Below the pieces are notes generated by a model that searched no databases, was not told where the DNA came from, and was given only the letters and a program-made list of their open reading frames with translations. Below, piece by piece: positions 16,445-23,381 of a stretch of DNA of 45,331 nt; position 1 is the first letter of the stretch, and every line of letters starts with the position of its first letter. The translations under genes and the position numbers were made by a program. The stretch comes from Alphaproteobacteria bacterium (GTDB lineage Bacteria; Pseudomonadota; Alphaproteobacteria; Micavibrionales; Micavibrionaceae): assembly GCA_021776025.1 (NCBI GenBank), contig JAJFGR010000020.1, positions 1 through 45,331 on the forward strand, written 5' to 3'.

Positions 16445-16729
16445 ATGTCTATCCCAGTAAATAATCCTCATGCATGGAAGTTGAAACAAGATTTACGACT
16501 TCTTGATAATGGCACGGTGACACTGTTTAAAGGGCGAGTACGCTACTTTAAAAGCTTTATCCGCCACTATCATAATGCAAAAGGGGAATTAATAACCGTT
16601 CGTGTTCATGGTCGTTGGTGTGCTGAGTTTTACAGCGTACTAGGTAAGAAAATGCGACAAGATGCGGAACCAATAAAGAATGTACAAGGCTTATGGACTT
16701 TAATCGGTCAGCCAAGACCTTGTAAATAG
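16445..16729 (+). CDS. First rightward gene, small basic protein of unknown role (94 aa)
   Basis: A strong AAGGAG lies 7 bases before the ATG. The protein is basic and aromatic, with a strand-rich middle (GTVTLFKGRVRYFKSFIRHY, about residues 23-42) and a C-terminal WTLIGQPRPCK. I do not recognise it. As the first gene downstream of the control region it is likely expressed immediately after entry and may act on host functions. It ends just before the large structured RNA. Confidence 0.7.
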   Translation: MSIPVNNPHAWKLKQDLRLLDNGTVTLFKGRVRYFKSFIRHYHNAKGELITVRVHGRWCAEFYSVLGKKMRQDAEPIKNVQGLWTLIGQPRPCK

Positions 16730-16732
16730 TAT

Positions 16733-17327
16733 CTTTAGTATAGACTTGGTATGATATGTGCTAAGTCTATGCTAAGGTTATTAGACCTTAATCGGCATGT
16801 GATAAACGCGCTCTATATGGGTAGCGTGTAAACTATAAGCCCCGTCTTACTAGACTGCTGTTAGACGTTAAATCACGGCGGGACAATTAGGAATGGAATT
16901 GGAATCGGTCAACAATCCTGCGCTCGATTTCGTGAAAGGTAAGGGAATAATTAAGGATAGTTAGTGGCAAGTGCTAACCGCGTGCAAGGTGTAAGGCGTG
17001 CTAGAAATAGCGACTCTATGAGACTGTCAAAGGTTCTATAGATGTGACAACGCAAGCAACCAAGCTATAAACGTGTGGACTCCGCGAAGCGGGGATAGGT
17101 AAAAGGTGTGAACCTTCCTTTTTGGTAGATGAAAAACTACACGGTGAAATGATTAGGATTAAACTAAACTTCTTAGGATACCACCTTAAGCGAGTGAGTA
17201 GCTTTGAATACTCACCAATTAAAATAGCACTGTGCACACAGTGTAAGGCATTAATAAGAAAAGTCTTTGACTCAATCATCCATGACACCGTTGATATATA
17301 ACACGTTCGCGTGGTCGCGGCATGGAT
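16733..17327 (+). ncRNA. Candidate large structured non-coding RNA (about 600 nt)
   Basis: No supported gene lies between 16729 and 17443, yet the stretch is full of hairpins. Examples are a 15-bp stem 16733-16747/16763-16777 (inner 10 bp also stack beside a TAAGGT/ACCTTA hairpin at 16773-16790), 16806-16812/16823-16829, 16841-16846/16877-16882, 16960-16964/16974-16978, 17080-17085/17089-17094 with a GAA loop, 17194-17200/17209-17215 and 17228-17234/17237-17243. Two stems close on GNRA loops (GAAA at 17004-17007, GUGA at 17108-17111) and one on UUCG (17306-17309), enclosed by a perfect 7-bp stem 17278-17284/17321-17327. Those loops make sense only on the plus strand. Size and setting recall the phage-borne GOLLD and ROOL RNAs, but I cannot match either by sequence. 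Confidence 0.6.
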
Positions 17328-17442
17328 AGGAGAGTCAATACTGATATTCATTCGACGATTGCACAACTAAGATATGCTATGCTTTCTATATCGTGACAGT
17401 GAGTATCATTATTGACAACCTAAACAAATAGGACGGTAACTA
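17328..17442 (+). promoter_or_regulatory. Leader between the structured RNA and the 207-aa gene
   Basis: The segment is AT-rich and gene-free. A TTCGAC / TATGCT pair (17351-17356 and 17373-17378, spacer 16) is a weak promoter candidate. AGGACGG precedes the next ATG as a ribosome site. No terminator is visible, so the RNA and the gene may share a transcript. Confidence 0.3.
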
Positions 17443-18066
17443 ATGAAACAGCTAAACAAGCAAGAGTTTGATTCTCTAGTCAAATCACTTAAACGACGTG
17501 GCAAGAAATTGTCTAAGGATTTCAATGTATTAGTGATGAACTCTATTAAATTATTCTATGCTGCCGATGGGTATGCAGGAAATATTCAGTGCATCAATGA
17601 TGTACTAGATGTAGCTCGCGTAACTAAAGGCATCAGATTTAATGGTGTTGTTGAATACTTGCGACAAGTTGTGCCTCATGAGTTTGATACAAAGGCTAAG
17701 ACCTTTGGTAAAAAGCTTAGTGATACAACAATCAATGAAGAGCAAGCTGAGTTGTTCATGGAGAAATTCCCTGAATGGTTCGAGTTCACTCGTGAAGTAG
17801 CAGTCAAAGACTTCAGCATTGAGAAATTCCTTGAACGTGTTGAACGTGATATGGATAGAGCAATCAAAGAAAACAAACTAGGTCATACAGGATTAGAGAT
17901 GATTAAAGATCGTCTTACATCTTGGATAGCCGAACATCTTTTAGAAGATGGTGGCGAAGGATTCCTACAACGTAGTGGTGGTATCGAAGAATCCCAGAGT
18001 GAAGAAGAAAACTCACACTCTGATGCAACAAGTACCGAAGATGAAGTTCAATCTGTTGCTGCATAA
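17443..18066 (+). CDS. Unknown soluble helical protein with acidic tail (207 aa)
   Basis: The protein is predominantly helical, with a basic N-terminus (SLKRRGKKLSKDF, about residues 14-26) and a long acidic, Ser/Glu/Asp-rich C-terminal tail (about 178-207). I do not recognise the family; it does not look like a sigma factor or polymerase. It is better codon-balanced than the small genes after it and is followed by a separate promoter. The acidic tail resembles DNA mimics or tails of single-strand-binding proteins, but this is only a resemblance. An early regulatory or host-interaction role is possible. Confidence 0.7.
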   Translation: MKQLNKQEFDSLVKSLKRRGKKLSKDFNVLVMNSIKLFYAADGYAGNIQCINDVLDVARVTKGIRFNGVVEYLRQVVPHEFDTKAKTFGKKLSDTTINEEQAELFMEKFPEWFEFTREVAVKDFSIEKFLERVERDMDRAIKENKLGHTGLEMIKDRLTSWIAEHLLEDGGEGFLQRSGGIEESQSEEENSHSDATSTEDEVQSVAA

Positions 18067-18107
18067 CTCCTCCTTGATGCAGTAGTACTTGTTAGGGTGT
18101 CAATCTT

Positions 18108-18136
18108 TTGACGGTATGATGTGGATATAGTATGGT
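18108..18136 (+). promoter_or_regulatory. Sigma70-type promoter upstream of a putative small RNA
   Basis: TTGACG (18108-18113), a 17-base spacer and TATGGT (18131-18136) form a good host-type promoter, placed 45 bases after the previous gene. Transcription would start near 18143. Confidence 0.55.
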
Positions 18137-18142
18137 GTGTGA

Positions 18143-18238
18143 AAGCATCGTAGCACATACGACTTAAAGATATATGCCCAGACTTTTAGGCTTAGGATAT
18201 TCAAGCCATGCCCTCTCTATTTTGGAGAGGGTATTTTT
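18143..18238 (+). ncRNA. Candidate small RNA or leader ending at its own terminator
   Basis: From the predicted start to the terminator is about 95 nt with no reading frame of note. It contains a TCGTA/TACGA hairpin (18148-18162) and a GGCTT/AAGCC hairpin (18189-18207), then the terminator stem. It could be an independent small RNA or an attenuator controlling the genes from 18284 on. Confidence 0.45.
18208..18238 (+). terminator. Rho-independent terminator
   Basis: CCCTCTC (18211-18217) pairs with GAGAGGG (18225-18231), extendable by three weaker pairs outward, with a 7-base loop and a following T-run (18232-18238). Confidence 0.8.
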
Positions 18239-18283
18239 GAGTACCCAAAGTGAGAGGTATTCAATCCGAAAGAGGTAGTTAAA

Positions 18284-18739
18284 ATGAGAGACCAATTCGT
18301 AGTGCGTACATGGCGAGGTCTTATTCCTATCCTTATATTTCTTGCCGTTGGTATTGGTATGTTATTGTATTCTGATAACGCTAATGCTCAGCGAGAACAA
18401 AGAGTTATGGATGAGGCTAGCTTTAAACGGGCAGTGTTCTTTTGTCAAACCTATTCAAAAGCAGGTTACACTGTACAATATAACAGACTACAAGGCTTAA
18501 CCTATGATAAGTGGGTGGCTGTATTAGATAAGATACCTGATGGTGTCAAAATACAAGGGGGAAATAAGGATGAATGGATGTCAGTACTTGATCATGTATT
18601 CGATTCTTATGATAACCTTCTTACTGCTGTTATTGTACGTGATACTATGTTTTCTATCTGCATGCATAATGCTATGGATAACATAGTACCCGACAGAATG
18701 AATCCTATTTATCCAAGTGCAATTAAAGGAGAAGCTTAG
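18284..18739 (+). CDS. Exported or membrane-anchored protein (151 aa)
   Basis: Residues 12-28 form a hydrophobic helix followed by SDNANA-Q, a plausible signal peptidase site near residue 35, or an uncleaved anchor. The mature region is mixed helical with cysteines near residues 53 and 126. No hydrolase motif is seen. It heads the cluster of small early genes and is preceded by AAAGAGG at a suitable distance. Host envelope interference is a possible role. Confidence 0.65.
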   Translation: MRDQFVVRTWRGLIPILIFLAVGIGMLLYSDNANAQREQRVMDEASFKRAVFFCQTYSKAGYTVQYNRLQGLTYDKWVAVLDKIPDGVKIQGGNKDEWMSVLDHVFDSYDNLLTAVIVRDTMFSICMHNAMDNIVPDRMNPIYPSAIKGEA

Positions 18740-19041
18740 TGTCTAAATCTAAACGAAAGTTCCGTAAACGTAAAGCGATACCTGATCACCTAGATATGTA
18801 CCATGTAACTAGCTTTGGTCAGACTATCGAGTACACTCACATCCATAGTGAGGCAGTGAAAGCTTATGATAAGTGTCAGTCCAGTGAGACTAAGATGTTT
18901 AGAGTTAAGCGTCCGAGTGGAAGATCATATCTAATGATGGAGAAGAATGGATTAGAAGATTTGAATATCTCTCAATCGATTCATCCTCTTACTCAAAGGA
19001 TGTGTGATCTATTAGGTGTACCTGTTACATTACATGGGTAA
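18739..19041 (+). CDS. Small basic protein, GTG start (100 aa)
   Basis: The GTG overlaps the previous stop (TAGTG), and AAGGAG lies upstream. The N-terminus is very basic (SKSKRKFRKRK, residues 2-12), as in nucleic-acid-binding proteins. The rest is a small mixed domain. The family is unknown. Confidence 0.6.
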   Translation: MSKSKRKFRKRKAIPDHLDMYHVTSFGQTIEYTHIHSEAVKAYDKCQSSETKMFRVKRPSGRSYLMMEKNGLEDLNISQSIHPLTQRMCDLLGVPVTLHG

Positions 19042-19240
19042 GAAGCTACAGTTCTTCAGCTTTATATATCGTTTACATAAGGGTGCAAAGGTTACAATCT
19101 TTAAGGTATTGCACTCATTTGCAGATGACTATGAACATGCGGAGGACTTAGCCTATGATAAACATAAATACTATACCTCTTTAAATAAAGGTACTGGTAT
19201 TATATCTGTTCAAATTAAAGAAGGATGGACACACATATGA
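19034..19240 (+). CDS. Small unknown protein (68 aa)
   Basis: A GTG further upstream is possible, but the ATG at 19034 overlaps the preceding stop by 8 bases and is chosen. The product is mixed, with an aromatic N-terminus (LQFFSFIYRLHKG). No motif is recognised. Confidence 0.5.
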   Translation: MGKKLQFFSFIYRLHKGAKVTIFKVLHSFADDYEHAEDLAYDKHKYYTSLNKGTGIISVQIKEGWTHI

Positions 19241-19410
19241 TGAGTAAAACTTTAAAGTTCATGATACTTGTGAACACATACTTGATTCCGTTTGATTGGT
19301 ATACTAAGAGGGTCTGGTTACGTAGGACTAGAGAGTTTAATGCTAGACAGCCACGTAAACATAGACAACATTCTAAGTATCATCCTAAATTAGGGAGGTT
19401 ACATGGCTGA
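19237..19410 (+). CDS. Small basic protein with hydrophobic N-terminus (57 aa)
   Basis: The ATG at 19237 overlaps the previous TGA, and GAAGGA lies upstream. A hydrophobic stretch (about residues 6-20) precedes an Arg/Lys/His-rich C-terminus. This may be a single-helix membrane protein with a positive cytoplasmic tail. Confidence 0.5.
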   Translation: MMSKTLKFMILVNTYLIPFDWYTKRVWLRRTREFNARQPRKHRQHSKYHPKLGRLHG

Positions 19411-19597
19411 AGAAACTTATAGAGAGAATGCTGAGAAGAATGCAAACAGCATGATGAGTATTTTATCTACTAATGGTTACAAAATGACAGCTACAGTTAC
19501 GTTGCATATGTGGGGAGGAATATTATTATTCATAGCAACAGGATTAGATAAGTTGGATAAAATAATATCCCTATTAGAGGTAGATAAGAATGGATAA
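19403..19597 (+). CDS. Small single-helix membrane protein (64 aa)
   Basis: GGGAGG precedes the ATG. The polar N-terminus, one membrane helix (about residues 31-48) and a short charged C-terminus are clear. Overlap with both neighbours is 8 bases. The function is unknown. Confidence 0.6.
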   Translation: MAEETYRENAEKNANSMMSILSTNGYKMTATVTLHMWGGILLFIATGLDKLDKIISLLEVDKNG

Positions 19598-19748
19598 TCA
19601 ATTAGTAATTGCAGTAATCACTGAACGTATAGGGATGTGGTTGCTTGCTTGGTTGGAGATGATAGAGACTATGATATACATATGTACATTTACATTGTAT
19701 CTTCCTCTCTGGTCAATCTCTGTAATGATGTGGTTAGATAAGAGGTAA
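19590..19748 (+). CDS. Tiny Trp/Met-rich membrane protein (52 aa)
   Basis: The ATG at 19590 follows AGAGG by 9 bases and overlaps the preceding gene by 8. The product is hydrophobic along most of its length, with five Trp and seven Met. Two short helices or one long hairpin are possible. No similar protein comes to mind. Confidence 0.55.
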   Translation: MDNQLVIAVITERIGMWLLAWLEMIETMIYICTFTLYLPLWSISVMMWLDKR

Positions 19749-19753
19749 TACAT

Positions 19754-20002
19754 ATGTTTGGAACAACGCATACAATAACATATCCTGCTGGTGAAGCGGC
19801 AGGATTTCATATAAGTTTTAATCCAATGACTGATTGTGGTGCAGAAACTGCACTAGTAGTATATGAGACTGCGAAGTATTATATAGTATTAGGAAACCAT
19901 GCAGATAGATATAAAGATTGCCATACAGTAGCTGAAGCAAAGGCTGTATTTGATAAGCTAGTTGCGGAAGGTATTGAAGTCAGTAAATGGTCGTCTAATT
20001 AA
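19754..20002 (+). CDS. Small soluble protein (82 aa)
   Basis: AGAGG precedes the ATG. The protein has a strand-rich front (ETALVVYETAKYYIVLGNHA, about residues 30-49) and a helical end (VAEAKAVFDKLVAEGIEV). It has no recognised motif. It resembles small phage proteins of unknown function. Confidence 0.6.
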   Translation: MFGTTHTITYPAGEAAGFHISFNPMTDCGAETALVVYETAKYYIVLGNHADRYKDCHTVAEAKAVFDKLVAEGIEVSKWSSN

Positions 20003-20019
20003 TTAGTGAGGTAACAACA

Positions 20020-20397
20020 ATGAAAGGTGAACCAAAAGATTATGTAGAGATACAGTCTATTGTCAGTAAGGTAGAGTACCTTGACTATAGATTTAAATTA
20101 GATACATTTGTTTCACATGCTCAATGTAATGCTCCTCCTTTATATATTCAGGTACAGTTTGATGATGTATGTACTAAGACAAATAAGGCAGAGGTACAGA
20201 AGGGCAGGAAGTATCATGTATCTAGGTATGCTACTGAGTCTGAGATAGTACAGACCTGTTTACTTGCAGCACTACAGGCTACTGAACATGAGGTACGAGA
20301 GAAGTTTAAGTATGAAGATAAGACTGTCTTTCATCCTCACTTTGATGTGCATGGGTTTGCAGATCTAGTAGATAAGGGGTGTGTAGATGTACGTTAA
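20020..20397 (+). CDS. Unknown soluble protein (125 aa)
   Basis: The pattern is an alternating strand and helix with a central GRKYHVSRYATESEIVQTCL (about residues 67-86) and a His-rich end (FHPHFDVHGF, about 106-115). The late part, ESEIVQTCLLAALQATEHEVREKF, looks like a long amphipathic helix. This type is frequent in phages but has no assigned role that I can name. Confidence 0.6.
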   Translation: MKGEPKDYVEIQSIVSKVEYLDYRFKLDTFVSHAQCNAPPLYIQVQFDDVCTKTNKAEVQKGRKYHVSRYATESEIVQTCLLAALQATEHEVREKFKYEDKTVFHPHFDVHGFADLVDKGCVDVR

Positions 20398-20587
20398 ATA
20401 TAAGGTACGTAAATGGTTTAAAGAATTTCTTCAACGTAATGAGGCACATATAGGATGGTATGCTTCTGCTAAATTAGATGTTACTGTCTATGATAGAGAG
20501 AAATCATTTGATTTACAGTTTCATGGCTTTGAAGTATGTCTTTATCCTGACGGCACATATATTCTTACTGATACAAGTGGTGGCTAA
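20387..20587 (+). CDS. Small unknown protein with PDGTYIL motif (66 aa)
   Basis: It overlaps the previous gene by 11 bases. The C-terminal part, FHGFEVCLYPDGTYILTD (about residues 46-63), resembles the end of the 46-residue product at 28057-28197 (FGVTLILKADGTYILES), so the two may be paralogues. No function is known. Confidence 0.55.
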   Translation: MYVKYKVRKWFKEFLQRNEAHIGWYASAKLDVTVYDREKSFDLQFHGFEVCLYPDGTYILTDTSGG

Positions 20588-20588
20588 T

Positions 20589-20714
20589 ATGACTGAAGGT
20601 AAATTAATACTAGATAGAAGGGGTATATACATAGGATTAAATAAATATGTACGTGTACCTTATTCTGTCAAAGAAGCATTGGATGATCCTACAAATGTGT
20701 ATGAATTGTTATGA
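20589..20714 (+). CDS. Tiny protein (41 aa)
   Basis: The ATG lies 2 bases after the preceding stop. A longer frame upstream would overlap that gene entirely and is unlikely. The product is mixed, with LILDRRGIYIGLNKYVRVPY (residues 6-25) as a possible small beta-hairpin. It overlaps the next gene by 20 bases. Confidence 0.45.
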   Translation: MTEGKLILDRRGIYIGLNKYVRVPYSVKEALDDPTNVYELL

Positions 20715-20832
20715 TGAAGGGCAAGTAACTGTTCGTATACATAATAAGGATGAGGTAATGAATTGTCCAGAGTGTAATGATCCTGCTGTACAACCAGTGG
20801 GTAACACACGATTTAGTAATGAGGGATGTTAA
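20695..20832 (+). CDS. Tiny zinc-ribbon protein (45 aa)
   Basis: C2-M-N-C5 and C24-P-E-C27 make a two-knuckle zinc site 18 residues apart. The start at 20695 includes both knuckles and lies behind a weak ribosome site. It overlaps the previous gene. Such mini ribbons in phages often bind RNA polymerase or nucleic acid, which is only a possibility here. Confidence 0.5.
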   Translation: MCMNCYDEGQVTVRIHNKDEVMNCPECNDPAVQPVGNTRFSNEGC

Positions 20833-20833
20833 T

Positions 20834-21253
20834 ATGGAAGGCTTAAATAAAGATCAGTTCTCTTTGGCATATGTAAAATGGTGCCTAGCAGGAGGACATT
20901 CATTTGATGAGTGGGATGTCGAGACAGCATGGATAGCCTACAGTAATGGTACTAGTGATTACATATTCTTATATTCATTTGTTCCACGAGATTATACAGA
21001 TGATGTGGATGTTATAGATTTATCTGATGAAACTGATGAAGATTTCTATGCACCATTAGGTATTACAGGAGCAGATGATCTGTTAAGAGTCTGGGATTGG
21101 AAAGGATTTACTATTACTGTGCTGCTTGCAGTACTGCTAGTAGTGGGTGCTATGCGTGATGCTAATAACAGAGTGAATGAGAAGAGTATCTCAGAGTGTC
21201 ATGATATAGTTGAATCAATAATAGGGTATGATAATATAAACTATGAGGACTAG
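20834..21253 (+). CDS. Single-TM protein with acidic cytoplasmic part (139 aa)
   Basis: GAGGG precedes the ATG at 20834; an upstream start at 20777 would overlap the zinc-ribbon gene and is not needed. Residues about 1-85 are acidic and aromatic (DVIDLSDETDEDFYAPLG region), then one membrane helix (about 94-108) and a polar tail with a cysteine. Topology suggests an inner-membrane protein. The function is unknown. Confidence 0.6.
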   Translation: MEGLNKDQFSLAYVKWCLAGGHSFDEWDVETAWIAYSNGTSDYIFLYSFVPRDYTDDVDVIDLSDETDEDFYAPLGITGADDLLRVWDWKGFTITVLLAVLLVVGAMRDANNRVNEKSISECHDIVESIIGYDNINYED

Positions 21254-21255
21254 TA

Positions 21256-21453
21256 ATGAAAATTAATTTCAAAAGATGGTTAGATAAACATGATACCTAT
21301 AATAGAGATTGGCATTGGTGGTTTGCTTGGTATCCTATAGAGATTGATGGATATATAGTATGGTTACAGATAGTACTTAGGGCACAAGATCAGTCCTGGG
21401 TACATCGTTATAATTATAGATGGTGTTATCGTTTTAAATCAAAGCTATCTTAA
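21256..21453 (+). CDS. Trp/Tyr-rich small protein (65 aa)
   Basis: GAGG is present before the ATG. The 65 residues include eight Trp and five or six Tyr (WHWWFAWYPIEIDGYIVW, about 20-37), which is striking. It may be a small membrane-associated or ligand-binding protein. No family is recognised. Confidence 0.55.
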   Translation: MKINFKRWLDKHDTYNRDWHWWFAWYPIEIDGYIVWLQIVLRAQDQSWVHRYNYRWCYRFKSKLS

Positions 21454-21462
21454 TATTGTCCT

Positions 21463-21478
21463 ACTACTTAGTAGGTCA
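21463..21478. promoter_or_regulatory. Perfect hairpin ahead of the 72-aa gene and the modification operon
   Basis: CCTACT-ACTT-AGTAGG is a perfect 6-bp inverted repeat in the 69-base gap between genes. No T-run follows, so it is more likely an RNA-processing or stability hairpin or an operator than a terminator. Confidence 0.35.
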
Positions 21479-21522
21479 TAGGTGGTAGGCTAATATTAAT
21501 CTAACTAAAAGGTGTTATCAAT

Positions 21523-21741
21523 ATGAGTGATAATAATGTACGACCAACCTTAACTAAAGAACTAATCAATAAGATACGTATTGATGCTGGCTTTCTTTAC
21601 TGGAAAATAAACAGTGAAGGTAAGTTTCAGTTTCATGGTAGTGCTGTTGATGCAGTTAAAGTTATCGCTAAGCGACACAAAGTATTCATTTACAAAGGGT
21701 TAATGGATAAGATGCGTCGATACATAGAGCATGGTGACTAA
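21523..21741 (+). CDS. Small basic protein (72 aa)
   Basis: AAAAGG precedes the ATG at a suitable distance. It has a helical and strand mix with a basic end (IAKRHKVFIYKGLMDKMRRY, about residues 48-67). It separates the mini-gene cluster from the amidoligase operon. The function is unknown. Confidence 0.6.
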   Translation: MSDNNVRPTLTKELINKIRIDAGFLYWKINSEGKFQFHGSAVDAVKVIAKRHKVFIYKGLMDKMRRYIEHGD

Positions 21742-21803
21742 CCATATCTCTCAGCCCAAACAGGCAGGGTATTCTGATGTCTGTATATTTTAGGTAAAAT
21801 AAT

Positions 21804-22631
21804 ATGTTAAGTAAAAATCCTACGATAGGATGTGATGTTGAATTTGCAGCACAAACTACACAGACTAATCTCTTTGGATCAGGTACCTACATACCATTGA
21901 AAGAATCGATGCTTGCTGGTACTAAAGAGAAACCAAATTGGATAGATGATTTATCCTTCCAAAGAGATAATGTCTTTGCAGAAATAGGCATGTTACCTGC
22001 TGATAATAAAGAAGATTTTGTTAGCAGAATCATGCGTGCAAGAGATCAATTGAATATACTACTTGAACCTACACATCTAGTACATGGCTTAGACAGTCAT
22101 GTAGTGTATGATCTTATGTCCCTTAAGGAGGTAGATCAGTATGATGCTATAGGTTGTGAGCCAGACTATAATGTGTGGTCACTAACTGAGAATCCTGCTC
22201 CTCTATTAGAGGAACTAGGTGCATCTCGTACATGTGGTGGACATATTCATATTGGCTATCCAGATTTTGAAGTCATGCCTCCTACAGCTATAGATAGAAT
22301 CAACTTAGTGAAAGCTTGTGATGTATTTATAGGTCTGTGGTTAAAAGGTACTGGACATCTGGATACATTTCGACAACAGTTCTATGGTAAAGCAGGTGCT
22401 CATAGACCAAAGGAATACGGTATTGAATATCGTGTACCTTCAAATGCATGGGCAAAAAACGAGAATATGATTGGTATGATGTATGAGCATGCAGTAATGG
22501 CGTTCAATCATCATCATGAAATAGATTCTTATATTAATATGCTAGGGGGTGATGAAATCATTATTGATTTAATTGATTCAGCACCATCTGATGAAGCATA
22601 TGATGCGGCTGTACAAGTAGCAGCAGCTTAA
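21804..22631 (+). CDS. Glutamine-synthetase-fold amidoligase, phiEco32 COOH-NH2 ligase type 2 (275 aa)
   Basis: It should form an amide bond between a carboxyl and an amine at the expense of ATP. The family pattern is clear: GCDVEF (residues 9-14), FAEIG (58-62) in the metal-binding strand, CGGHIHIG (144-151), and GIEYRVPSNAW (about 206-216), which supplies the substrate and ATP-binding Arg. This is the glutamine-synthetase-fold ligase type described computationally in phage phiEco32. It heads an operon with a second amidoligase, a glutaminase and an ATP-grasp ligase. The substrate is unknown; candidates are a protein lysine or carboxylate side chain, a peptidoglycan peptide or a free metabolite. 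Confidence 0.85.
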   Translation: MLSKNPTIGCDVEFAAQTTQTNLFGSGTYIPLKESMLAGTKEKPNWIDDLSFQRDNVFAEIGMLPADNKEDFVSRIMRARDQLNILLEPTHLVHGLDSHVVYDLMSLKEVDQYDAIGCEPDYNVWSLTENPAPLLEELGASRTCGGHIHIGYPDFEVMPPTAIDRINLVKACDVFIGLWLKGTGHLDTFRQQFYGKAGAHRPKEYGIEYRVPSNAWAKNENMIGMMYEHAVMAFNHHHEIDSYINMLGGDEIIIDLIDSAPSDEAYDAAVQVAAA

Positions 22632-22658
22632 TACAAATTAAAATACAAAGGTAAATCT

Positions 22659-23381
22659 ATGAATAAGAAGGATAAATATGTTCCTAATCAAAGTGATATA
22701 GATCTATGGTATCACTCAGCAATCTGTCCACATAGAGATGGTAAGCATGTGGTGTATGTTGAGGGTACTAATGATTCCGAATCAGTAGATGTGCATATGG
22801 TTGAGTATCTTGAGGAGGCTCTTGAGTTTACATCTCGCCATGACTGTATACCTTTAGACAATCTAAGGTTATGTCCACCTAGTACTGGATATTCCAATGC
22901 TCCTAAGATAGAGGGTGTTGGTGGTATCTTTAAGGGTGGTAAGGTAGTGTCATATTATAGGACATTCGAGAAACAATACAAACGATTGCCAGCTTCTAAT
23001 GGTAATTGTAGAGTGTTGTTGTATGGTAGTGATAAGAGAATGACTACGGCATTACCTAGTAGAAGTATCTTTAGTTATACTTCTTCAGCCTTTCTATATG
23101 CTATGATTTTTGTGTACTCACCTAGATGGAGTCAGCCAGATTATGCTGCCGCTGAGGTGTTTACTAAAGAGCGACTAGCATCAGCTATATCTCCTAATAT
23201 AATGTTTGTTGGAGCATATGGTACTAAGAAAATGTTGAAGTCATGTCTAGTAGTATATCAACATGAAGTTATAGGTAGAGTTGACCCTGATAATCATATG
23301 AAGATTGATTTGTTCAGCGATTCTCCTTTAGGTGTTGAAGAATTAATACACTTCAATTATAAGTTAGGAGTTGAGTCATGA
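22659..23381 (+). CDS. Unknown protein between two amidoligases (240 aa)
   Basis: I do not recognise it. It is a soluble mixed protein with a region rich in Gly and Lys (EGVGGIFKGGKVVSYYRTFEKQ, split about residues 86-107) and a central aromatic stretch (SSAFLYAMIFVYSPRWSQPDY, about 142-162). The C-terminal end overlaps the second amidoligase start (ATGA), so the two are translationally coupled. Its place suggests a substrate-binding or partner subunit of the modification pathway. Confidence 0.7.
   Translation: MNKKDKYVPNQSDIDLWYHSAICPHRDGKHVVYVEGTNDSESVDVHMVEYLEEALEFTSRHDCIPLDNLRLCPPSTGYSNAPKIEGVGGIFKGGKVVSYYRTFEKQYKRLPASNGNCRVLLYGSDKRMTTALPSRSIFSYTSSAFLYAMIFVYSPRWSQPDYAAAEVFTKERLASAISPNIMFVGAYGTKKMLKSCLVVYQHEVIGRVDPDNHMKIDLFSDSPLGVEELIHFNYKLGVES

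Noticed and set aside
17000..17011. Resemblance of GCTAGAAATAGC to the Cas9 guide scaffold loop
   Set aside because: Only a 4-bp stem with a GAAA loop matches; no further scaffold sequence, repeat array or Cas gene is present.
17016..17366. 116-codon minus-strand frame across the structured RNA
   Set aside because: It opposes the direction of the arm, lacks a ribosome site and is best explained by the folded RNA.
17443..18066. Phage sigma factor or RNA polymerase
   Set aside because: The 207-residue protein lacks sigma region 2 or 4 patterns, and no gene of RNA polymerase size exists in the rightward arm apart from the DNA polymerase.
18143..18238. tRNA
   Set aside because: The hairpins do not form a cloverleaf, and the T-loop and acceptor pairing are absent.
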